Source of the DNA: Aphrocallistes beatrix
Lineage: Eukaryota; Porifera; Hexactinellida; Sceptrulophora; Aphrocallistidae
Direction of reading: 5' to 3'
Assembly (NCBI GenBank): GCA_963281255.1
Contig: OY725489.1
Coordinates: forward strand, 3,286,001 to 3,350,000
Length of the DNA: 64,000 bases
The position numbers were made by a program, and so were the translations under genes. Within the stretch, counting starts at the first letter, position 1; each line of letters opens with the position of its first letter. Below the pieces are notes generated by a model. It did no database searches and was not told the origin of the DNA. It was given only the letters and a program-made list of their open reading frames with translations. Positions 44,429 to 54,959 of this stretch are shown in pieces.

Positions 44429-44463
<35 letters not shown>

Positions 44464-44527
44464 GAACTCGGTTAGTATGTACTTTTTTCCGCTTCCCTGA
44501 GGGGTACGTACTAACCGAGTTCTACTG
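44429..44527. repeat. TA repeat and a 22-bp-stem hairpin MITE
   Basis: (TA)n at 44429-44460. Then GTAGAACTCGGTTAGTATGTAC and GTACGTACTAACCGAGTTCTAC face each other across about 23 bp, near a CTGTA end: a very short Tigger-like MITE. Confidence 0.65.
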
Positions 44528-44630
44528 TATATATACTAATATATATATACAAAAATTCCATACAAATAGTATTAAATTACATCTTTTAAAAAATGAACTC
44601 TGTCCTTAAACAGAACAGGTCCTTAAACAG

Positions 44631-44925
44631 TAGAAATGCTCTATTTTTTAGTTCAAATTCGTAATCTACACATTCTAATTACTCATAATTGAGAGTTTCA
44701 ACTCAATTAGTACTTATTCTTATGTAGAAAATTATCAGCCTATGTCACTTTGTGTCGCTAAACGCCATCATATATCATGGCTGTGACTTGGGACAAGTAG
44801 CATCAAGTATCAAATGTTGATATTTATTAACTTGGGAGTTAGTAATTAAGCTGAGGCTATCAACTATGAGTAATTAGGATGTGTAGTTTACGAATTTGTA
44901 GTAAAAAATAGAGTATTCCTTACAG
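44631..44925. mobile_element. Fold-back MITE
   Basis: 44631-44700 and 44858-44925 are inverse copies (CTCTATTTTTTAGTTCAAAT; TACACATTCTAATTACTCAT) with about 85-90 percent agreement by eye. Confidence 0.65.
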
Positions 44926-44989
44926 TTTGAGTGCATATTCCTTTATGAATAGACCCACTTTAATACTATCCGTATGGTGGCTATTATTA

Positions 44990-45037
44990 ATAATAATTAT
45001 TATTAATTAATTATTATTATTATTAGTCCTGTTGCAT
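44990..45037. repeat. ATT-type microsatellite
   Basis: Mixed TTA/TAATTA units. Confidence 0.85.
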
Positions 45038-45166
45038 GAGATTTTGACCCACCGATAGCTTATTCATTTTAGGCTAAGTAACATTTCGTCCGTGGTAACT
45101 TGCTATTTACTACATAATTACCTTCATATCATAAACTCTCACCTTAACTTTATCTCTTTTTTTTAG

Positions 45167-45369
45167 ATTTCTTTCAACTTCTATTTACGAATTTACTTCG
45201 AACTGACATTAACTTTATCATGAACGTGAACGAGTACCAGCAGATTCAGAGTTATCTCTTGACTAATGTCATTCCTCTGGAGATCAAGGATTCAAGTGAT
45301 CGATAAAAGAAAAAGAATTTTGTCAGAAGGTGCAGAGAGTATTATCTCCGAAACAACAAACTTGTAAAG
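45167..45369 (+). pseudogene. Candidate exon B, retroelement/GIN-integrase-like N-terminal region
   Basis: It follows the acceptor CTCTTTTTTTTAG and precedes GTAAAG. The 203-nt frame is open throughout except for one TAA (45303-45305). It reads FTNLLRTDINFIMNVNEYQQ, then IQSYLLTNVIP, then after the stop KKNFVRRCREYYLRNNKLVK. The pattern 'Y..I..YL......F.R.C..Y.L.N.KL' resembles the segment upstream of the zinc-binding H2C2 region in integrases of Ty3-like and GIN-type proteins (KRBA2-like). Its 5' phase matches exon A. It may be a decayed domesticated integrase or a transposon exon. Confidence 0.4.
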
Positions 45370-46210
45370 GTAAAGTTGAATAAATTACGACGGCATTCAA
45401 ACTAGCTTTTACCTAACCTTTGCTATTATTGGATATTGGCTACCAATATTTCCGCTTCAATGTTTTTCAATTTTACTGTCTGTGGTGGTGGTTTATTTTA
45501 CTAATAATCCAAATCGTATGTATCCATTCATTTTTACTGTCCATATTTTAGAGTGTGATGAAGAATTGCACATTCCTCTCTTTTCACACCGCCAATATGT
45601 AGTTTCGGGAGACTCTTTATCTTTGATATATACGTGGCCGTCAAATGTCAGTTTTTCTTAATTTTTTTTGTATTTAAAGCATAAAACACAAACAAATGTA
45701 TCCTCCAATTTGAAACTAAAATGGGTTCAATCATTCCTAAACCTGAAAACCTTGCACTCTACACTTTCTAAAATAATCCATACCTCTAACAAAGAACTAT
45801 TATTTTTAATCAACTTAAAATCTCTTTTTAAATCTGTAAGCATAAAATCGATAAAAGAGTTGTACATTTTTTAAGATTTCCCAATTAACTAAAATAAATC
45901 CATCTTTTGTTTGGGAAGGATTAGCATGGAAAATTTTAGAGTGTCAAGCCACACAACACAATCACAATTGCTATAATGCCAAAAGTAACCATCAGGAATC
46001 TCAGATTCAAACGGCGTAGCCCTAGATAGAAGTTTCCATTCAAGACTAAGTCTTCACAACTTGAAAATATTACACTTAGAAAGGTTCATCTGACAATTCC
46101 CTCTTCATGCTATTAATAATAACACAATTTCATTAGGGGTCCTACTACCAATTCTACTTATCAAACTATTACTACTATTAGTATTACAATTCCTAAGGTA
46201 ACTTACTTAC
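45370..46210. other. No gene seen
   Basis: AT-rich. I looked for a following integrase exon with His and Cys zinc ligands and did not find one. Confidence 0.4.
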
Positions 46211-46430
46211 ACTCTCTAAATCTATCAAATTTCTTGCCCTACTTTTCAATAGTGGAATAACTTGTTTGCCCAGATCACAAAATTTACCAGATACATCAAC
46301 TGTTGGCTCCACTTGATGCGTCTCTTCCGTCAATTTCGCTGGTTCTGGCTGAACTGTCTGTTCAAACTGATTCGTCCTTTCTGTTCGCTCCTATCCTGTC
46401 TTCTCGGTCTGTTGTGCAAGATTGAAGATA
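46211..46430 (-). CDS. Candidate minus-strand exon with consensus donor
   Basis: The minus-strand frame reads NQFEQTVQPEPAKL, EETHQVEPTVDVSG and then KQVIPLLKSRARNLIDLES, followed at once by GTAAGT. One TAG (about 46395) lies toward its 5' side, so the acceptor probably lies downstream of it, or the copy is decayed. The sequence is Glu/Thr/Gln-rich. Product unknown. Confidence 0.35.
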
Positions 46431-46452
46431 CTGGCGTTTAAAATCATATGTA

Positions 46453-47066
46453 TCTTATATATTAAAATGCTAGGATTTTTTTTGTTTGTGTGTTTGTACG
46501 AATTGATTGAAGAACTGGGAAGTCGTAGAGGTGTGAAAATTTGCATGTAGGTGTCAAGTGATATGCCTACGATTAAGTTTCAGCTTCCAACGGTTGACAT
46601 GGGGTTTTTAGAGGTGTAGATTTCGAATATCATATTTTCAGATGTATATGATAAATTAGTTGTTTACTTTTGTTTACATTAGATACATAAAGTAAACAAA
46701 TCTCAAAGATATGCTAGAAACTGGCTTTCAACGGTTGACATGGGGTTTTCAGGGTGTAGATTTCGGGCAAATTAGATAATTTATTTGTTTACTTGTTTAC
46801 ATTGGATACATAAAGTAAACAAATTACAAAAATAGGCTAGCGACTACGTTCCAACGGTTGGCATGGGGTTTTTAGTGCTGTAGATTTCAAATATTATATT
46901 TTCAGATCCATATGAGAAATTATTCGTTGACCTTTGTTTACAATATTTATAAAAAGAAAAGAATTCCCAAATATGTTAGATTTAGTAACTCGAGGCGCCC
47001 GCAGGGCGACTCTGCGGACACACAGTGTCCGCAAGCCGCGCAGCGAAAGCAAGCGAAGCGTGCTTG
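46453..47066 (+). mobile_element. HelN-A copy 1 (non-autonomous Helitron-like), complete
   Basis: 5' end TCTTATATATTAAAATGCTA after A (46452). The shared motif CGAATTGATTGAAGAA follows at about 46498, then two to three 141-bp units (CAACGGTTGACATGGGGTTT...), then the GC module (46994-47066) with hairpins GGCGCCCGCAGGGCGAC and GCGGACACACAGTGTCCGC. It ends GCGTGCTTG followed by T (47067). No terminal inverted repeat pairing within the copy and no target duplication, as expected for Helitrons. No Rep/helicase frame. Confidence 0.65.
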
Positions 47067-47159
47067 TATTTTATTATTATCATAAAAATATCATCGTTTC
47101 AGTGAGAATCAACGCCAGAACGATAATCGCAGGTTAGACAAACCCTTATTTATTAAATA

Positions 47160-47600
47160 CAAGCGCACTTCACTGGCTTGCGCTGCGCGGGCTTTCGGAC
47201 ACTGCGTGTCCGTAGAGTCACCTTGTGGGCGCATGGAGTTACTCAATCTAACCACTATTTGTTTGTTTTCTTATTTTATATAAATATTTTAATCAAAGAT
47301 TAACGAATAATTCTCATATGGATCTGAAAATATAATGTTCTAAATCTACAGTGCTGCAAACCACATGTCAACAGTTGGAAGCCAGCCTATAGCCTATTTT
47401 TGTAATTTTTACTATATGTATCTAATGTAAACAAAACTAAACAAAAATATCATATTGACCTGATAATGCAATATTCGAAATCTACTCTCTTGAAAACCCC
47501 ATGTTAACCACTGAAAGCAAGTATATAGCCTATTTTGTAATTTGTTTACTTTATGAATCCATTGTAAACAAAAGTAAACAAATAATCTATCTTATCAATC
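47160..47600 (-). mobile_element. HelN-A copy 2, 3' part
   Basis: On the minus strand it ends AAGTGCGCTTG followed by T, with the GC module at 47160-47233 and 141-bp-family units before it. The 5' end is not found; similarity fades near 47600. With copy 1 it forms an inverted pair around 47110. Confidence 0.55.
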
Positions 47601-47758
47601 TGAAAATATATTCATGTGAAATAGAATCGTGTGAATCGCATTATAAAAGTCTGAGAACCTAACCCCAGGATTTTCGCAAACCTTTAGCCCCACCGTTCGC
47701 GGATTTGCCATTCCCCGGAATTTTCAAGAACGTAACCCCCACGAAACATAAAGGGATC
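47601..47758. other. Unassigned junction sequence
   Basis: Short stretch between two HelN-A copies. It shares AGAATCGTGTGAAT...GCATTATAAAAG with 48541-48566 and so is probably also HelN-A-derived. Confidence 0.4.
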
Positions 47759-47933
47759 CTTGTATTATATTTTCAGATCCGGAGAAATTATCCGTAAACT
47801 TTTGATTACAATATTTATATAAAGTAAAAAATCCCAAAATAGGTTAGATTGAGAAACTTCAGGCGCCTGCAGGACGACTCCGTAGACACACAGTGTCTGC
47901 AAGCCGCGCAGCGCAATCAAGCGAGCGCGCTTG
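47759..47933 (+). mobile_element. HelN-A copy 3, 3' part
   Basis: A TTTTCAGATCCGGAGAAATTAT block leads into the GC module (47861-47933), ending GCGCGCTTG followed by T. Confidence 0.55.
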
Positions 47934-48123
47934 TATAAGATATATAACAAAGAAATAATTCAGTACAAACAATGGGAAAGCACAGACAAGACAAGCTTGA
48001 AAACACCAATTAAACAAGGAAATATAAAATTTCAAAACATGGATGCAAATCAATAATACGTCGGGCTAAACAATTAAGAAAGTTGGGGGATAAACGCGTG
48101 AAAATTTCATGTTTTAAGAAATA

Positions 48124-48885
48124 CAAGCGCGCTTCGCTTGCTTGCGCTGCGCGGCTTGCGGACACTGCGTGTCCGCAGATTTACTCAGTGGGAGCTTGGA
48201 GATATTAGAGAAACAATACGTCGTTTTCTTGTTTTATACTAAGTACGCTGGATTGTCATTTGTCTACGGTTACATTCATGAAATCAGAACTAAATTTTGT
48301 TTCGTGATAAATATAATTTACTTCGTATTAAGTCAACTAATCCTGAATGTAAGCTCAATTTGAATACACAAAGTTCACATTGCTAAAAATTATCATACTT
48401 GAATAATCAATTCCAGTCCATGTCGTTATAAGTTATTTTATGATCGAATTGATTGATCGTAGCATATAACACACTTTAATTGTAGTTAACAATCAAATTA
48501 TAGACTCAAAATAGCAGTATTCAATCATTTATATGAAATAGAATCGTGTGAATGGCATTATAAAAGGATGATAATTGATTGGTTCACATAAACCAATGAA
48601 TTTCAATCACAAATAGTTATTTTGATTGTATGCATAAGTCACTACTATTTTATTCCAATGTATTTGCATTATAAAATAATCGAATTTGATTGGTCAGCAC
48701 ATTTTGTCACCTATCTCGGCAAGGTGTGAACATTTCGCTTAGATCTTCGAACTTAATCCTAGATTCATCATTTGACACCTACATGCCAATTTTCGTATCT
48801 CTACGACTTGCCAATTCTTCAATCAATTCGGACAAACAAAAAAAAAAAACAAAAAAAAAAAATCCTAGCATTTTAATATATAAGA
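48124..48885 (-). mobile_element. HelN-A copy 4, complete
   Basis: On the minus strand the start TCTTATATATTAAAATGCTA follows A. The shared CGAATTGATTGAAGAA motif, an interior nearly identical to 56857-57608, and the GC module come next, ending GCGCGCTTG followed by T. 762 bp. The interior lacks the 141-bp units. Confidence 0.68.
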
Positions 48886-49283
48886 TATATATTAGTCGCC
48901 TAATCTGAAACAAACTGTTTAGTGATATATATAACAATGCAAGTCCAGCTTTAGACACAGAACCAATTGAATAATGTTTTTTATGTTAAAATCAAGTTCA
49001 TATTTAAATAATATGGAGATCACAATAATATTATTCTCAATAACTCAAAGGGAACGAATGGAAACTCTCTAATTTTTTAATTGCACCAAGAGGGCCCTAA
49101 AGGTAAAAAACATGATGTATTAATTTCATTTGCCATCAGAAGTTATGGCAATCTTAGTACAAATGGATCATTTCTAAAGCAACCATGTGACGCCGGCTTG
49201 GGGTTAAAATTCGAAAATTCTAAAATTAATTCTCGTTAAGTACTGAATGGATTGAGTCGTAATTTTCAGGTTATCATATAATA
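48886..49283. other. No gene seen
   Basis: AT-rich spacer between two HelN-A copies; nothing recognised. Confidence 0.4.
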
Positions 49284-50493
49284 CAAGCGCGCTTCGCTTG
49301 CTTGCAGACACTGCGTGTCCGCAGAATCGTCCTTCGGGCGCCAGGGATTAATCAATAATTTAATATTGATCACTCTCACTAATTAATGGCCAAATTAAGT
49401 AGGTGAAATTGAACTGTCATGTTAGATTATCTTTTTGTTCCATACCTTAATTCCATTTAAACAAAAGTAAACAAATAATTTATCATATTGATCTGATACT
49501 CGTTGGAAACCAGGTTATAGCCTATTTTTGTAATCAGTTTACTTTATGTATCTATTGTGAACAAAAGTAAACAAATTAATTATCAAATTTACTCGAAATA
49601 TGATATTCGAAATCTACACCGCTGAAAACCCCATATCAACCGTTGAAAGCAAGTTTCTAGCATATTTTTGAGATTTGTTTACTTTATGTATCTATTGTAA
49701 ACAAAAGTAAACAAATAATTTAGCATATAGATCTGAAAATATGATATTCGAAATCTACACCCCTTGAAAACCCCATATCAACCGTTGAAAGCAAGTTTCT
49801 AGCATATTTTTGAGATTTGTTTACTTTATGTATCTATTGTAAACAAAAGTAAACAAATAATTTAGCATATAGATCTGAAAATATGATATTCGAAATCTAC
49901 ACCCCTGAAAACCCCATATCAACCGTTGAAAGCTAGTTTCTAGCATATTTTTGAGATTTGTTTACTTTATGTATCTATTGTAAGCAAAAGTAAACAAATT
50001 AATTTTCAAATCTACTCGAAAATGTGATATTCGAAATCTATACCCCTGAAAACCCCAAGTTACCCGTTGGAAGCTAGTCTCTAGCATTATTTTCAAAATT
50101 CATCAAATGGTGTGAAAATATGTATATAAAGGTGTGAAAATATGCAGATAATCTTTTTTATTGCCATACACTATAATACATTTAAGATATCAAACATAAG
50201 TTGTGGCTTTGAAGTATTAATAACAATGACGATCTATTTATTGTAGTGTCGTACTTGTACAATGATTTCTATTGTGATAGTGTAGTCATTTATTTTGTAT
50301 AGAAAAGGTGCGAAAAATTGTTTTCCATTTTTTTGCAGAGATGTGAAAATTTCGCTTAGGTCTTAGAACTTAATCGTAGGCATATCATTTGACACCTACA
50401 TGCAAATTTTCACAACTCTACGACTTCCCAATTCTTCAATCAATTCGGACAAACACAAAAAAAAAAAAAATCCTAGCATTTTAATATATAAGA
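49284..50493 (-). mobile_element. HelN-A copy 5, complete, expanded
   Basis: The same ends as copy 4, oriented the same way. It is longer (1210 bp) because it holds at least four 141-bp units. The GC module (49284-49343) is shortened, lacking one arm of the CGCTGCGCGG part. Confidence 0.68.
49490..50095 (-). repeat. 141-bp direct repeats inside HelN-A
   Basis: CCCCATATCAACCGTTGAAA recurs at 49629, 49771, 49912 and (changed) 50053, giving periods of 142, 141 and 141 bp. Each unit includes TTTGTTTACTTTATGTATCT and GTAAACAAAAGTAAACAAAT. Units of the same period are at 46601/46742 and 53152/53293. Confidence 0.9.
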
Positions 50494-51317
50494 TTAAGGT
50501 AGAGATTGTAAACATTATTATGAATGGTTTTACGATAATTTTCTAGTCAAAGAAATGAAACTGTATTTTTCCTCTGCAACTAAATTTTCTTGAGTTATTC
50601 CATGCTGAATAAAAGGTTTCTTGTGTAAAAACGTTACGGAATATCGATATATGGGGGATTTTAGAAAAAGTAAAAGGTACTAATTTGCGATTTTGACAAA
50701 GTACCAGGAAATATTATTTCCTCACAAAACTCAGCCAACAAAAAATAGTTCAGGTCTTCGACATGAAAATTTCTCGTAAATCATTCATAATAATCAATTG
50801 ACAATCTCTAACCACCACAATATCCAAGTTAATGAAATTTTACATTCAATTGGGTTTGGTACAAAACTTAAAACGCACCCTGTATATAATGATAACGTAA
50901 CAAAATAATGATGAGGACACAGTGCACTAAATATCAATATACACCCATGATCAAAATTTCAACTTCTATGATAGCACCCAAAATACCTGAGCTATGGATT
51001 AACAACTATAAATAATTGTTGAATCATATGGGACCGGTAGGGTGGGTCAAGCGAAACTAAATGCAGGGACGCGTTAGCTTTTCTTCCCACATAGAGAAAG
51101 ACTTAAGACGTAAATATCCAAAATTTGGGAATGACTAGTCAAATATTAGATCAATACAAATTGGTATTATTAAATGATAACACAAAATAACAATTAGAAA
51201 AGAAAATATATTAAATAGATAATGTAATTTAAAATTCATGAATCATCTGTGTATATAAATAAACAAAGAGTACAAAATTAATTTATAATATTATTTGAAA
51301 ATAGGTGAGAAATTAAG
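50494..51317. other. No gene seen
   Basis: AT-rich DNA before the piggyBac coding region. No clear piggyBac terminal repeat could be identified here. Confidence 0.4.
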
Positions 51318-52670
51318 TCATGCAAACTTCGCAAGAAATGCATACGGAAAAAGTTTTAGAATGCTGAGGACATACTGTTTTCTCACAAAAATGGCAATGC
51401 TTCCCAAATTTTTCATCGGACTGATGTCTATGGCATAACAAACACCTAGACTAGAATGTACTGGGGGAATAGACAGTTTAAGACTAGAATGTTCTGGGGG
51501 AATAGACAGTTCTAGACTAGAATGTTCTGGGGGAATAGACTGTTTTAGACTAGAATGTTCTGAGGGAATAGACAGTTCTACACTAGAATGTTCTGAGGGA
51601 ATAGACTGTTTTAGACTAGAATGTTCTGGGGGAATAGACAGTTCTACACTAGAATTTTCAGGAGGAATTGTTTGTGGTTCCACTTGAGAAATAGTTGACT
51701 TAAGTGATGCACTATAGTACTTGAAGCTGGGCAATGATTTTCTATTTTTTCGCCGCACCATGGGACAGTTAGGAAATTTGAGTGAGTAAAGAACCCAGGA
51801 AGCAATACATGCAAACCCAATTAAATCATAAAATATTACACAAGGCCACCTGGAAGTGCCCCTATATCACTGATATTCTTTCAATTCCTGGGACTCTAAT
51901 TTGTCAACACCTGACTTTGTCTTATTATAATTTAATATTATATTGGGTTTCTTTTTATACCCACCAACTGGGAATGTAACACTTCGGTGAACGCAAGTTA
52001 ATAAAAAGATGTTTTTGTGTTTTTTAGCGATGTAAGAGAGAAGGATGTTATTTTCAGTATAAATACATTTAGAAGAAAAAAGGGGACGATCTATTATAGA
52101 ACGAAGGGATACAGGCACTTCTCTTTAAATTCCTCGAATAGTGCCAAGGTAACCAATATTCCTTTCTAAAAGTCGATTCGACAACTTCAAAGGAGCAAAA
52201 AAATTGTCTCCAGTTAAAATATGGTCTGGCTTTAATCTACTAATTAACCGGATAACAATCTCCTCTGGAGAATTATTTACTTTTGACTTTCCTGTATATA
52301 TTTTAATGTTAATTGGATAAAAAGTGTTTGCGTCGGCTAATACGAACATTTTTATACCATATCGGTCGGGTTTACTAGGGATGTATTGCTTAAAGGGACA
52401 TTTCCCGCGATATCGAGCAAGATGCTCATCCACGGTAACGCTGGTCCCAGGGATGTAAAATTTACTAAAAGAATTATTAATCGCCTCGAAAACGTCCCGA
52501 ATGGGAGCCAATTTATCCAGTGCATAGCGTTCAGTACGCGTAGATGTACTGTTAAAAAGTAAAAATTTGAAGAATGCCCTCAATCTATCCCGAGGCATTG
52601 TCGATTTAAAAATAGGTCTAGATTTATTAACGTCTTCAGAGTATAAATCAAATATAGACTCTCTGTTTGA
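51318..52670 (-). pseudogene. piggyBac transposase, catalytic and C-terminal part
   Basis: Minus strand. From about 52670 the frame reads a SRPIFKSTMPRDR block, then the DDE core: SVTVDEHLARYRGKCPFK (first Asp), KPDRYGIKMFVLADA, HILTGDNFFAPLKL (second Asp). After a TGA near 52122 come KKKPNIILNYNKTKSGVDKL (third Asp), another stop near 51864, and a RWPCVIFYDLIGFACIASWVL segment. An 11-residue repeat block follows (SIPPEHSSLKL type), then in another phase the Cys-rich domain with C..C, CHFC, C..H and C..C..C pairs, ending about 51318. Order and motifs match piggyBac. At least two stops and one frameshift inactivate it. The N-terminus lies at 54412-54768, separated by inserted repeats. Confidence 0.85.
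51446..51665 (-). repeat. 33-bp coding minisatellite in piggyBac
   Basis: Six to seven units of about 33 bp (plus strand GAATGTTCTGGGGGAATAGA and so on) stay in frame and encode the 11-residue repeat (SIPPEHSS(L/V)(K/E)(L/Q)) between the catalytic core and the Cys-rich domain. Confidence 0.9.
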
Positions 52671-52954
52671 ATGAAAAACATAATATCATCAAACCAATAA
52701 AACCTTTAAATTCAAGTAATAAAATTCTGAAAAATAATGTGACTTATGTTCGGGGTGAAAATTCCAAAATTCGTTCAACTTCATATTCGTCAATTCAATA
52801 ATTGATTCCAATTTCGGGGAAGAAACATTGAAGAAAATCTATAAAAATAGACATTTTATCACCTTGAATAATATGCGTACATACGGCATTCATTAAGTTC
52901 CAGAACAAAGTATCCTTACTATTATAACTCGATTAATGTGTGTATACATATATA
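52671..52954. mobile_element. Junction with HelN-C 5' end, copy 2 (from 52913)
   Basis: TCCTTACTATTATAACTCGA follows A at 52912. It runs to the end of HelN-A copy 6. The preceding 240 bp are unassigned AT-rich DNA splitting the piggyBac. Confidence 0.35.
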
Positions 52955-53706
52955 CAATCGCACTTCGCTCGCTTGCGCTGCGAGGCGTGCGGACAATGCG
53001 GGTCCGCAGAATCGCCCTGCGGGTGACTGAAGTTACTCAATCTAGCCTAATTAGGATTTTATTTTGATCATTTAAATATTGCAAAAAGGTTAACGAAAAA
53101 TTTCTCATATGGACCCGTAGATATAATATTCGAAATCTACAATAGTAAAAACCCCATGTCAACCGTTGGGAACTAGTCTCTAGCATATTTTTGAGATTTG
53201 TTTACTTTATGTATCTATAGGAAACAAAATTAAACAAATAATTTATCATATCGATCTGAAAATATGATATTCGAAATCTACACCCCTAAAAAACCCATGT
53301 CAACCGTAGGAAGCTAGTCTCTAGCCTATTTTTGAGATTTGTTTACTTTATGTATCTAATGTAAAAAAAAGTAAACAAATCTTTTTTATTGCTAGTATAC
53401 ACTATAATACATTTAAGATATCAAACATAAGTCGTGGTTTTGAAGTATTAATAACAAAGAAGATATATTGTAGTGTCGTACAATGGTTTCTATTGTGATA
53501 GTGTAGTAATTTATTTTGCATTGAAAAGGTGTGAAAAATTGTTTTCCATTTTTTTGCAGAGATGTGAAAATTTCGCTTAGATCTCAGAACATAATCTTAG
53601 CTATATCATTTGACACCTACTTGCCAATGTTAACATCTCTATGACTTGCCAATTCTTCAATCAATTCGGACAAACAAACAAAATCTTAGCGTTTTAATAT
53701 ATAAGA
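52955..53706 (-). mobile_element. HelN-A copy 6, complete
   Basis: On the minus strand the start TCTTATATATTAAAACGCTA follows A. The shared 5' motif, two 141-bp units and the GC module (52955-53028) follow. The last base is changed (ATTG for CTTG), and T follows. 752 bp. It lies between the two parts of the piggyBac gene. Confidence 0.65.
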
Positions 53707-54102
53707 TTGTTGACTTAGAATCTGTTGTAATTGGAATAATGTTTTGAGAACCAGACCTGCCATTTAGTCCTTGGCTTAGATCTAAAGTGAAGGAATAGAA
53801 GCACTACTGGAATTCCAAGGGGTTCAATGAATTATCCATAAACCTTTGGGGTATCCAAGTAGAATATATTTTTCTGAACATTATAACCTTAACAAAAATT
53901 GAATGTACCTTTCTCGTACCTACGCAGGGTGAAAACCTACCTTCATACCATGATTGGACAAGACCGGCTTTATGAGCTAGTGCAGATGAACATGAATCAT
54001 ATAAAATAATTAAATTCATAGAAAAAAAGAAGACTGTTTTCCTGTTGCACGTTATATGAATAGGTATACATAAAATAGCATTTATTTTATAGTATCAAAG
54101 TA
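53707..54102. other. No gene seen
   Basis: AT-rich DNA between repeats, within the interval that separates the piggyBac halves. Confidence 0.4.
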
Positions 54103-54301
54103 CAGTCAGGGTCACTTATTGTGAACAACCAGGGGACCAAAGAATCCGTTCATAATTGAGATATTTCATATTAAGCAAACTTGATTCAATATAAATCAAA
54201 TTTAAAATGAAATGGGATCAAGTGGTTACATACAGTTCATAATAAAATAATGTTATTAAACGGGTTCATAATAAACAACTCTGATGTAATAAACGACCCT
54301 G
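54103..54301. mobile_element. Tigger/pogo-like MITE, TA target (copy 2)
   Basis: Ends CAGTCAGGGTCACTTATTGT and the inverse of CAGGGTCGTTTATTACATCA, flanked by TA. Same family as 22218-22376. Confidence 0.7.
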
Positions 54302-54411
54302 TAATCATTTATCTTCAGAAATTAGAGCAAATTCTGGAACATTGTAAAAAATGGATCCCCCTTTTTTAGAATCCTGGGACCGCATCCCATGCAATACATC
54401 TGGATAAACAA

Positions 54412-54768
54412 CTAATGATTTGGGCAATTTCCTAATGATGTGTCACAATGATCACAAGAGTTATCTTTTATCTTAGGTTCGAACTGCACAAATGAACGGA
54501 AATTCGAGGTATCATAATAATCAAACCATTTAGTTTTATCTTTACCCAAAAGGATATGAGAAGTATCCTCATTTGTGTTGTCCATTTCTGAACCCACAGA
54601 ATCAATACTAGACATAGTATCTTGGGAATCTTCTGAACTAACTGAAGAATTATACTCTGATTGAATAAATTCAGAATTAATTGAGTATTCACCAGAGTTT
54701 TATTCTTCTGAATCAACACTAATCCTCCTCCGTTTAGGAGAGGATACAATTCGATTTTTTTCAGCCAT
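54412..54768 (-). pseudogene. piggyBac transposase, N-terminal part
   Basis: From ATG 54768 on the minus strand the frame reads MAEKNRIVSSPKRRR, with one TAA (54700-54702) and then an acidic Ser-rich segment. It continues as ILLGKDKTKWFDYYDTSNFR, the usual 'W' region before the piggyBac core, and closes at about 54412. It is the missing start of 51318-52670. Confidence 0.65.
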
Positions 54769-54885
54769 AATGTCACAAATTAAAAAAGGGATATACTAAA
54801 TTAATGAAAGGTTGAATATATTAATGTACTAAATACAGCAAAAATTGAATGTGTGGAAGCGGATGTTGAAATATATTATTGGAGG

Positions 54886-54897
54886 GGGGGGGGGGTA
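54886..54897 (+). repeat. Poly-G run
   Basis: Run of about 12 G. Confidence 0.9.
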
Positions 54898-54913
54898 TTT
54901 AGGGTGGCAACAA

Positions 54914-54959
54914 TCCTTACTATTAAAACTCGATTAATGTGTGTGTATGTATATATATG
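54914..54959 (+). mobile_element. HelN-C 5' end, copy 3
   Basis: TCCTTACTATTAAAACTCGA after A, then a GT/TA-rich stretch. Same start as 44394 and 52913. Confidence 0.4.

Noticed and set aside
45668..45874. 68-aa plus-strand frame
   Set aside because: Lys/Leu/Ser composition expected from AT-rich DNA; no splice sites or motif.
46994..47066. GC modules as CpG-island promoters, insulators or tRNA-derived sequences
   Set aside because: They sit at a fixed terminal position with a fixed boundary base. No A/B box pair or cloverleaf can be drawn, and no gene lies downstream.
46453..48885. One large fold-back element with TCTTATATATT ends
   Set aside because: GC modules with CTTG|T boundaries lie inside at 47066, 47160, 47933 and 48124, and copies at 49284, 52955 and 56857 are complete single units. 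The interval is a cluster of separate copies.
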